Assembly (NCBI GenBank): GCA_013152075.1
Contig: JAADHD010000161.1
Coordinates: 1 to 14,736, forward strand
Direction: 5' to 3'
Length of the DNA: 14,736 bases
From: Verrucomicrobiota bacterium
GTDB taxonomy: Bacteria > Verrucomicrobiota > Verrucomicrobiia > Verrucomicrobiales > DEV007
Below the pieces are notes generated by a model. The model was not told where the DNA came from. It did not search any database and saw only the letters and a list, made by a program, of their open reading frames with translations. The position numbers and the translations under genes were made by a program. Of this stretch, positions 6,785 through 13,306 are shown piece by piece; positions within the stretch are counted from its first letter, which is position 1, and every line of letters starts with the position of its first letter.

Positions 6785-6895
6785 CAGTGGAAGTGAGACA
6801 CGTTTCCTTTTCGAGCCTCTTTGAACCCATTTGGATCAGAGGCAGGTTGATGGAGGAACCGAGAGTAAATATTCGCAATTTTTAAAGCCCTGACT

Positions 6896-7312
6896 ATGAC
6901 AGAAACGTGTGACATTCCCGAGAATCAATTACTGCTACGCACTTTAGCGATGCCTGCCGATACCAATGCAAATGGAGATATTTTTGGTGGCTGGATTATG
7001 TCTCAAATGGATATTGCCGGGGGCATACTTGTAAAAGAAATTATCCACGGACGATCCGCTACGGTTGGGGTTGAAGCGATAAAATTTCTCAAGCCCGTGA
7101 AAGTGGGTGATATCGTGTGTTGTTACGGCAAGCTGGAACGGCTTGGTAACACTTCGGTCACCTTGCATCTGGAAGTCTGGGTAAAACCTATTTTGCGAAA
7201 AACCGAGGAAAGCTGTCCGAGATTCAAAGTGACTGAAGCGCGCTTCACTTATGTCGCACTGGACGATGACGGGAAAAAGAAGGTGATTGATCAGTCAAGT
7301 ATCTCGGTTTGA
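6896..7312 (+). CDS. yciA: Acyl-CoA thioesterase, YciA family (hotdog fold)
   Basis: YciA-type enzymes hydrolyse a broad range of acyl-CoAs to free acid and CoA in the cytoplasm. The 138-residue product carries the near-invariant block LLLRTLAMPADTNANGDIFG followed by GWIMSQMDIAGG (about residues 12-43), which includes the active-site Asn-Gly-Asp segment. VEAIKFLKPVKVGD and the hotdog strands TSVTLHLEVWVKP and KVTEARFTYVALDDDGK follow as in E. coli YciA. A short insertion (LRKTEESCP) lies before the final strands. The gene is alone after a 177-nt intergenic region. The exported propeller gene starts 30 nt downstream and may be co-transcribed, although no functional link is obvious. Confidence 0.93.
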   Translation: MTETCDIPENQLLLRTLAMPADTNANGDIFGGWIMSQMDIAGGILVKEIIHGRSATVGVEAIKFLKPVKVGDIVCCYGKLERLGNTSVTLHLEVWVKPILRKTEESCPRFKVTEARFTYVALDDDGKKKVIDQSSISV

Positions 7313-7342
7313 TTCACACAATTACCCCGGGGATTATTTGAA

Positions 7343-8506
7343 ATGACTCTGCATGCCTTTTGGATCGCTGTGCTTTTCGTGACGCCTCTCTGTGCACAGC
7401 AAGCGGCACTGGAGAGGGTGGACGTTCCGGCATCCAGTCATTCGTTGGCTCCGAATTTGTCTTTTAATGGTGAGCATTTTATTCTGAGCTGGATCGAGCG
7501 CGAAGCCGGTTCAATAGCCCGTCTGCGCACCGCTAGCTGGAATGGCTCAGCTTTCGACGCTCCTCGCACTGTGGCGAGTTCCAGGAAAATGTTTGCCAAC
7601 TGGGCTGACATTCCCGTTGTTGTAGAAGCTCCTTCGGGAGACCTTTACGCTTCCTGGCTCGAGAAGATCAGTGGTAAGGATTTCGCTTATGGAATTCGTC
7701 TTATGCGTTCGACCGATAAGGGCGTGGACTGGAAGCAGATCGGCTGGCTGCACCAAGACGAGAGTCCCACGGAGCATGGTTTTGTTTCTTTCGTTGCAGA
7801 AGGCCAGCAGCTGCGGGCCTTCTGGTTGGACGGTCGGGAGATGGTGAAAGAGGGCGGCAGGATGATGTTGCGCACGGCGGTATTGGATGGCGATAAAATC
7901 AAGGGAGAACACATCGTTGATGACGATGTTTGCACGTGTTGCCCAACGTCGGCTGCGAAATTTCCTTCAGGATCGATTGTTGCTTATCGTGATCGTTCGG
8001 CCAAAGAAATTCGTGATATCAGTATCGCTCGTAAGATAGGTGCAGAGTGGAGCCAGTGGTCCGTTATCCCGCCGGACAATTGGTTTATGCCGGGTTGCCC
8101 GGTCAATGGGCCGAGCGTTGCTGTGCAGGGTGAGCTCGTTGCAACCACTCGGTTCACCGTTTTTAATGGCAAACCACAAGTGATTCTCAACTTGTCGAAC
8201 AAAGATGCGACCGATTACGGGCGAGAGGTGGTGCTCGATGATGCAGGTCCTATCGGACGATGCATCACTGTGATTGCTAAAGGGGCGATTTACGTTTTAT
8301 GGATCGCTGATGGTGGCAAAGGAGCGACCTTACAGCTCGCCAAAGTTAATTGGAACGGAGAAATAAAGAGCAAGACGGCACTCGTGAAAATCGAGGGAGC
8401 CCGGTCGAGTGGAATGCCGCGTGCTGTTTTCAGCGACGGATATCTGTGGGTGACCTGGACTGATGCGGGACGGGTAAAGTTGGGACGAGTGAAGGTCGGG
8501 AGTTGA
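7343..8506 (+). CDS. Exported sialidase-like beta-propeller protein of unknown function
   Basis: This 387-residue protein begins with a Sec signal peptide (MTLHAFWIAVLFVTPLCAQQ, likely cleavage after LCA). The residue before the Cys is Leu, so it is probably not a lipoprotein. The mature part is built of repeating strands such as LSFNGEHFILSWIE, LRTASWNGSAF, GDLYASWLEK, LRAFWLDGRE and GAIYVLWIADGG, and one Asp-box-like unit, RLMRSTDKGVDW. This indicates a beta-propeller of the sialidase-like group. A conserved-looking centre has DDDVCTCCPTSAA (C197, C199, C200), then YRDRSAKEIRDI, and MPGCPVNGPS (C252). This Cys cluster could form disulfides or hold a metal. GGGGA-type purines (7329-7333) lie 9 nt before ATG 7343, a good ribosome site. 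The gene converges with argS, with only 19 nt between the stops. The enzymatic role is not known. Confidence 0.8.
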   Translation: MTLHAFWIAVLFVTPLCAQQAALERVDVPASSHSLAPNLSFNGEHFILSWIEREAGSIARLRTASWNGSAFDAPRTVASSRKMFANWADIPVVVEAPSGDLYASWLEKISGKDFAYGIRLMRSTDKGVDWKQIGWLHQDESPTEHGFVSFVAEGQQLRAFWLDGREMVKEGGRMMLRTAVLDGDKIKGEHIVDDDVCTCCPTSAAKFPSGSIVAYRDRSAKEIRDISIARKIGAEWSQWSVIPPDNWFMPGCPVNGPSVAVQGELVATTRFTVFNGKPQVILNLSNKDATDYGREVVLDDAGPIGRCITVIAKGAIYVLWIADGGKGATLQLAKVNWNGEIKSKTALVKIEGARSSGMPRAVFSDGYLWVTWTDAGRVKLGRVKVGS

Positions 8507-8525
8507 TCGTTTTAGTTACGCGGTA

Positions 8526-10255
8526 TCACATCTTCTCCGTCGTCCGGATGCCGAGTAGGCCGAGGCCTTTTTTCAGCACCTTGCCGGTGACATCGCAGAG
8601 GGCGAGGCGGGTATCGCGAACTTTGCCTTCCGAGCGCAATACTGGGCAGTGCTCGTAAAAGGAGTGAAAGGTGTTGGCGAGTTCGTAGAGATAGTTGGCC
8701 AGCAGGTTCGGGCGAAAGTCGGTGAGGACGGTCGGCACAGCTTCGGCAAACTGAGTGAGTTTCAGCGCCAAGGTTTTTTCAGCGAGCTCGGTCAGTTCGA
8801 CAGAATCGACGCCTTCTCGTGGCCGAGTTTTCTGAAAATCGCGCGAGTGCGCACGTAGGCGTTGATCAGATAAGGCGCAGTGTTGCCTTTCAGGGCCAGC
8901 ATGTTGTCCCAATCAAAGATGTAGTTGGTCAGGCGGTTCTGTGACAGCTCGGCGTATTTGACCGAGCCGATGCCGATGATTTTTGAAATCTCTTCTTTTT
9001 CGTCATCAGAGAGATCCGGGTTTTTTTCGCCGATGATTTTGCGGGCCCGTTCGACGGCTTCGTCGAGTACGTCGGTCAGGCTGACGGTGTCGCCTGAGCG
9101 CGTGCGGAAACGTTTGCCGTCTTTGCCGAGGATGGAGCCGAAGGGGATGAAGTTCAGTCCGGTTTCGAGTTCGCGTTTTTTTGCGATCGCGAAGATCTGG
9201 TCAAAGTGCAGCTTCTGCTCGGCCCCGACGACATACCAAATGTCATCTGCGTTGAACTCATTGACCCGGTGTTCGATGGTGGCGATGTCAGTGGTGGCGT
9301 AGTTGAAACCACCGTCCTTTTTGCGAACCATGCAGGGGGCGCGTTCGGCGAGATTGGGATCGTCGGGGAAGAAGACGCACAGCGCTCCATCCGATTCTAC
9401 GGCGTGCCCTTCTTTTTCCAGCTCTTCGACCAGAGGGGCGAGGCGATCGTTGTAAAAAGATTCACCCAGCCAGTGATCAAATTTCACATCGAGCAGGTCA
9501 TAAATTTTATCGAGGCTGCCGCGCGAGAGCTCGACGCATTGTTTCCAAATCTCCAGATTTTCGGCGTCGCCCTGCTGCAGTTTCACCAGTTCCCTGCGGC
9601 ATTCTTCGCGTATGGAGTCGTCTTCCTTGCTGACGTCGTTGACTTTTTTATAAATCGTAAGCAGGGCCTCAATGGGGTCTTCGTCGAGGGCGGCTTGATC
9701 GAGGAAATGTTTCCAGCCGTATATGATCATGCCGAACTGGGTGCCCCAGTCGCCGATGTGATTGTCGGTGATGACTTCGTGACCAAGGGCTCGTGATATA
9801 CGGCCCAGGCAGTCGCCGATGATGGTGCTGCGGATGTGACCGACATGCATTGGCTTGGCGATGTTTGGCGCGGAAAAGTCGATGACGATTTTTTTGGATT
9901 CCTGGTCGCTGAGCTGTGGCAGGCCGAGGCGTTCTGAATCGTCGATTTGTGCCATCAGGCCGGATTCCAGCGACGGAGTAGTGATGCGGAAATTGATGAA
10001 TCCAGGACCAGCGATTTCAGCAGGTTCGCAAATATCACCGGGCTCAAAGTGTTCGATGATTTCTTCCGCTAGCGCGCGCGGATTGGTTTTCAGCCTTTTG
10101 GCCAGCACCATGGCGATGTTGCTCTGGTAGTCACCGAAGCGAGAGTCAGTAGCCGGTCCCACTTGAACTTCCAGATTTTCAGGCAAGTCTCCAGCGACGC
10201 TGGTTTGTTGAAGAGCAGAGTGCAATTGCTTCTCGATTTGGCTGGGATAGGACAT
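8526..10255 (-). CDS. argS: Arginyl-tRNA synthetase, interrupted by a -1 frameshift as read
   Basis: ArgS charges tRNA-Arg. From ATG 10255 the first frame gives an N-terminal additional domain (about 1-115), the HIGH-like site HVGHIRST (137-144) after SAPNIAKPM, and DNHIGDWGTQFG (165-175). The catalytic domain continues through GSILGKDGKRFRTRSGDTVS, and ANP-binding helices follow up to YVRTRAIFRKLGHE. It then runs into a premature TGA at 8792-8794. The remaining C-terminal anticodon-binding (DALR) domain, from EGVDSVELTELAEKTLALKL to GLGLLGIRTTEKM, is intact in the -1 frame (readable 8912-8526). Joining the frames near 8813-8822 gives about 576 residues, a normal ArgS length. A single missing base explains the break. 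The Arg-rich-tRNA-binding end is lost if the shift is real. The start has no clear Shine-Dalgarno sequence; heptamer repeats lie directly upstream. Confidence 0.9.
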
Positions 10256-10259
10256 TGAG

Positions 10260-10287
10260 AATTAGGAATTAGGAATTTAAAATTAGG
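10260..10287. repeat. Heptamer tandem repeat AATTAGG upstream of argS
   Basis: With a period of 7 nt, AATTAGG occurs at 10260-10266, 10267-10273 and 10281-10287, with a degenerate unit AATTTAA at 10274-10280. It begins 5 nt upstream of the argS ATG, so in the argS transcript it would read as repeated CCTAATT units in the leader. It may be a simple microsatellite that could expand or contract, altering the distance of any upstream signal. Confidence 0.6.
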
Positions 10288-10334
10288 AATGAGCGTGAGC
10301 GCGCACCGAAGTCATTTTTCGGGTGCAGGAAGGA

Positions 10335-10805
10335 TTAAACCCTGGCCGGAGCTGGGTCGGCGAAAATTCTAATGATGTCCTCCTCGCTTGTCGCTTCGGC
10401 AAGGTTGTTGCGCACATCGCCGCTATTGAGCTTTTTAGCGATGGCTGCCAGTGTTTTTAAATGCAAAGTGTATTGGCTGCGAGGGACAACAAAGAGCACG
10501 GCAAAGTGTACCGGGGCATTATCCAAAGCGCAGAAATCAATGCCTTCGTTGGACCTTCCAAACACGGCGATGACTTCATCAATATCGTCCATGAAGGCGT
10601 GGGGAATGGCAATGCCCGCGCCAATACCGGTGCTGCACTGGTCTTCCCGGTCTCGGAAAGCCGCCAGCACGGGCGTACGTTTGTCCGACGACAAATCACC
10701 ATTGCTGATGAGATGGTCTACTAGTTCTTCGATCGCAGGCCAATGTTCGGTGGCCTTCATGTTTGCGATCACCCGCTTGGGCGATAATAATTCTGCCAGG
10801 TTCAT
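10335..10805 (-). CDS. PTS IIA component, PtsN (nitrogen PTS)-like
   Basis: This is a PTS fructose/nitrogen-type EIIA domain of 156 residues, covering the whole protein. From ATG 10805 it starts MNLAELLSPKRV, which matches PtsN N-termini (L-x-x-LLSP-x-R-V). The phosphorylated histidine is H69 in STGIGAGIAIPHA, and PVHFAVLFVVP and HLKTLAAIAKKL follow as in the family. PtsN proteins usually receive phosphate from a PTS chain and act as regulators rather than sugar transporters; no EIIB/EIIC, HPr, EI or rpoN gene is visible here, so a regulatory role is inferred. A longer start (ATG 10823, +6 residues) is possible. argS follows 79 nt downstream on the same strand and may be co-transcribed. A candidate promoter lies at 10863-10836. 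Confidence 0.88.
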   Translation of the reverse strand: MNLAELLSPKRVIANMKATEHWPAIEELVDHLISNGDLSSDKRTPVLAAFRDREDQCSTGIGAGIAIPHAFMDDIDEVIAVFGRSNEGIDFCALDNAPVHFAVLFVVPRSQYTLHLKTLAAIAKKLNSGDVRNNLAEATSEEDIIRIFADPAPARV

Positions 10806-10835
10806 TCTGGGCGTATGACGCATTGAGCGTCAGCG

Positions 10836-10863
10836 AGCATAGGCAAGTTGGATGACTTCGCAA
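10836..10863 (-). promoter_or_regulatory. Candidate promoter for the PtsN-like gene
   Basis: On the minus strand TTGCGA (10863-10858) and TATGCT (10841-10836) are spaced by 16 bases. The start of transcription would fall near 10829, about 24 nt before ATG 10805, which fits that start better than ATG 10823. This is consensus matching only. The rest of 10864-11032 holds no gene and no confident plus-strand promoter. Confidence 0.3.
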
Positions 10864-11032
10864 GTGGCTTTTTTGCGCCATTTTCAAAATGTCCTTGTGG
10901 GATGGAGGGGTTTTGACGTTATACAGGCAATCCTTTTTGACTTTTGCCGATGACGCGCTCCATTGTCGCTAAAGGAATTGCGGGCATTTAATTGTATCAA
11001 CTAGCCCGCTATTTCAGGATTCAGGGCTCATT

Positions 11033-11524
11033 ATGAAAGAGGTTCTTTTTGTCTGCACTGGCAATATATGCCGCAGTCCGATGGCGGAAGGGATTTTTCG
11101 TGAACTGGCGCAAAAGCATGCGGAAATCGTAGTGTCGTCGGCAGGGATCAGTGCTTACGACGGGGAAGGGCCCAGTGAGCACTCGGTGGAAGTTCTTAAG
11201 GAGCAGGGGATCGATATCACCGCGCAACGCAGTCAGATACTGACCCCAAAGCTTGTGGAGAGGGTGGCGTTTATTGTGGGGATGACCCGGAGTCATCGAG
11301 ATATGATTCAGTCTTATTTTCCTGCGAGTATCGAAAAATTGTTTGTGCTCAGGGAATTTATCCCGGGCATGGATATGGACTCGCCTGACCTGGATGTATC
11401 GGATCCATTTGGGATGAATAAGGGCGAATACGAGCGAACTCGAAATCTCATTCAGGAGGCGATGCCCGGATTGCTTGACTTTGTAAAAAAAACATCGAAT
11501 CAAGAGAGTGACTCTGCAGGATAA
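11033..11524 (+). CDS. Low-molecular-weight protein tyrosine phosphatase family protein
   Basis: The N-terminus MKEVLFVCTGNICRSPMAEG carries the LMW-PTP P-loop C8-x4-I-C-R14-S15, in which C8 is the nucleophile and R14 holds phosphate. The general acid is D124 in DVSDPFGM. At 163 residues the length is normal. In the Bacillus arginine phosphatase YwlE the residue before the second P-loop Cys is Thr, which sets phospho-arginine preference; here it is Ile (I12), as in tyrosine phosphatases. The gene order, phosphatase then rpiB then glyA, resembles the B. subtilis ywlE-rpiB-glyA region, so it may be an orthologue with changed or broader specificity. AGGG (11023-11026) lies 6 nt before the ATG, a reasonable ribosome site. 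The next gene starts 33 nt downstream, so an operon is likely. The C-terminal tail SNQESDSAG is low complexity. Confidence 0.92.
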   Translation: MKEVLFVCTGNICRSPMAEGIFRELAQKHAEIVVSSAGISAYDGEGPSEHSVEVLKEQGIDITAQRSQILTPKLVERVAFIVGMTRSHRDMIQSYFPASIEKLFVLREFIPGMDMDSPDLDVSDPFGMNKGEYERTRNLIQEAMPGLLDFVKKTSNQESDSAG

Positions 11525-11557
11525 AAAATTAGCGTAAACCAATCTGATAAAAGCAGC

Positions 11558-13303
11558 ATGACAACAGCAACCGAAACCAGCGACGCCCCCGTTTCCACCC
11601 ACAGCGAATCCAATAAAACCGCTTCCGTGATTATCGGAGCCGATCATGGAGGCTATGAATTGAAAGAGGCAGTGCTCAGCCATTTGAAGGCCTGTGGGCA
11701 TCAAGTGGAGGATATCGGAACCGACTCCGGGGATTCGGTGGATTATCCTGATTACGCGCATCAGGTCGCCTGCGATGTGGCGGCGGGAAATCATGATTTT
11801 GGAATTCTTTGCTGCACCAGCGGTATCGGTATGAGCATTGCAGCTAACAAACATCCCGATATTCGTGCAGCAATCGCAGATGACGTCGAGACAGCAGAGA
11901 TCACTCGAACTCATAACAATTCCAATGTGCTGTGTTTGAGTGGCTCCCGGGTTGACAGTGAGTTGGCGGGTGACATTGCAGATATCTTTCTGAGCACATC
12001 CTTTGAAGCGGGTGGTCGGCATGAACGACGAGTGGATAAATTGGAGGCTTCCAATTGTGGTGGAGCGGGGAAAAATATGGCGTCGGTGGATCCGGCGATA
12101 GCGGCAGCGATTGCGGATGAAGCAGTGCGTCAGCAGAACAACATCGAGTTGATTGCCTCGGAGAACTTCACTAGTCAGGCAGTGATGGAAGCGCAGGGTT
12201 CGGTGCTGACGAATAAATACGCTGAGGGTTACCCAGGCAAACGCTGGTATGGAGGGTGTGAGAATGTTGACGTGGTCGAGTCCCTCGCCATCGAACGTGC
12301 CAAGGAATTGTTTGCTGTGGAGTTTGTGAATGTGCAGCCGCACAGTGGCTCGCAGGCGAATGCAGCGGTGTATTATTCGGTGCTGAATCCCGGGGATAAA
12401 ATCTTGACCATGGAGTTGTCACATGGCGGGCATCTGACCCACGGTCATCCGGCGAATTTCTCCGGCAAGTTTTACGAAGTGCAACACTACGGAGTTTCGA
12501 AAGAGACTGAGACTCTCGATTATGACGAGCTGGCCAAGGCGGCTAAGGAGTTCAAGCCGGCTATGATCACCGCGGGGGCTTCGGCTTATTCGCGGGTGAT
12601 CGACTGGCAGCGCATGCGTGAAATCGCCGACTCGGTGGATGCGTATTTGTTTGTCGACATGGCGCACATTGCCGGACTGGTGGCGGGCGGTGCTCATCCT
12701 TCGCCTATACAACATGCGCATTTTGTCACCACCACGACTCATAAAAGTCTGCGTGGGCCGCGCGGTGGCCTGATCATGACCAATGACGCTGGCCTCGCCA
12801 AAAAAATTGATTCAATGGTATTCCCAGGAACCCAGGGCGGTCCCTTGATGCATGTGATTGCGGCTAAAGCCATTTGTTTGCTCGAAGCTCTGCAGCCATC
12901 ATTCAAGGATTACGTGGCGCAGATTGTGAAAAACACCGCAGCTCTGGCGGCGAAAATGGAATCCAACGGATACCGGATCGTATCAGGTGGGTCGGACAAT
13001 CACGTGTTCCTCGTCGATCTACGTGACGTAGGCTTGAATGGAAAGATCGCCCAGGAAACGCTGGACCATGCTGGCATCACGGTGAACAAAAACTCGATTC
13101 CTTTTGATACCGAATCACCATTCAAGGGAGGCGGTATCCGTATCGGCACTCCTGCGGTGACCACGCGGGGAATGAAAGAGGCGGAGATGGGCAAGATTGC
13201 TGATCTGATTCACGAGGCTTTGACCCACCGTGAAGACCCGGTGAAATTGGAAGAGATTCGTCTGCAGGTGATGGATTTGAACAAAGGGTACCCTTTGCCT
13301 TGA
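11558..13303 (+). CDS. RpiB-GlyA fusion: ribose-5-phosphate isomerase B plus serine hydroxymethyltransferase
   Basis: One 581-residue frame holds two complete enzymes. Residues 1-22 are a Thr/Ser-rich leader. RpiB spans about 23-165: GADHGGYELKEAV (27-39), catalytic Cys C86 in CCTSGIGMSIAANK, and H119 in RTHNNSNVLCLSGSRVD, aligning with E. coli C66 and H99. It interconverts ribose-5-P and ribulose-5-P. After a short linker (EASNCGGAGKN, 163-173), GlyA spans 174-581: IELIASENFTSQAV, NKYAEGYPGKRWYGG, DMAHIAGLVAGG, and the PLP lysine K396 in TTTHKSLRGPRGG. GlyA turns serine and THF into glycine and methylene-THF. M174 (ATG 12077) has purine runs GGAG and GGGGA just upstream, so free GlyA may also be made by internal initiation. 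zwf follows 3 nt after the stop. Both domains look intact. Confidence 0.95.
   Translation: MTTATETSDAPVSTHSESNKTASVIIGADHGGYELKEAVLSHLKACGHQVEDIGTDSGDSVDYPDYAHQVACDVAAGNHDFGILCCTSGIGMSIAANKHPDIRAAIADDVETAEITRTHNNSNVLCLSGSRVDSELAGDIADIFLSTSFEAGGRHERRVDKLEASNCGGAGKNMASVDPAIAAAIADEAVRQQNNIELIASENFTSQAVMEAQGSVLTNKYAEGYPGKRWYGGCENVDVVESLAIERAKELFAVEFVNVQPHSGSQANAAVYYSVLNPGDKILTMELSHGGHLTHGHPANFSGKFYEVQHYGVSKETETLDYDELAKAAKEFKPAMITAGASAYSRVIDWQRMREIADSVDAYLFVDMAHIAGLVAGGAHPSPIQHAHFVTTTTHKSLRGPRGGLIMTNDAGLAKKIDSMVFPGTQGGPLMHVIAAKAICLLEALQPSFKDYVAQIVKNTAALAAKMESNGYRIVSGGSDNHVFLVDLRDVGLNGKIAQETLDHAGITVNKNSIPFDTESPFKGGGIRIGTPAVTTRGMKEAEMGKIADLIHEALTHREDPVKLEEIRLQVMDLNKGYPLP
13282..13297. repeat. 16-bp perfect palindrome at the end of the fusion gene
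   Basis: CAAAGGGTACCCTTTG lies inside the last codons of the RpiB-GlyA frame, 9 nt before the zwf ATG. The only Shine-Dalgarno-like run near zwf (AAGGG) is within it, about 18 nt from the ATG. A short hairpin here could influence zwf translation, or the palindrome could be chance within constrained codons. Confidence 0.5.
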
Positions 13304-13306
13304 TTT

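Noticed and set aside
8813..8830. Programmed -1 slippage site in argS
   Set aside because: The A-run at the AGA-AAA codons does not give a good X-XXY-YYZ heptamer (the P-site would mispair), and no downstream stimulator was evident. A missing base is simpler.
9206..9796. 196-codon plus-strand open frame
   Set aside because: It is opposite the catalytic part of argS, and its composition is explained by the reverse complement of argS codons.
10980..11009. GCGGGC / GCCCGC stem with 18-nt loop before the phosphatase gene
   Set aside because: Only six base pairs with a long loop and no U-tract; weak evidence for a terminator or riboswitch.
11021..12343. 440-codon open frame on the minus strand
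   Set aside because: It lies fully opposite the phosphatase and RpiB-GlyA genes, whose family motifs are unambiguous. Its product is His/Cys/Ile-rich without domains and looks like an antisense shadow.
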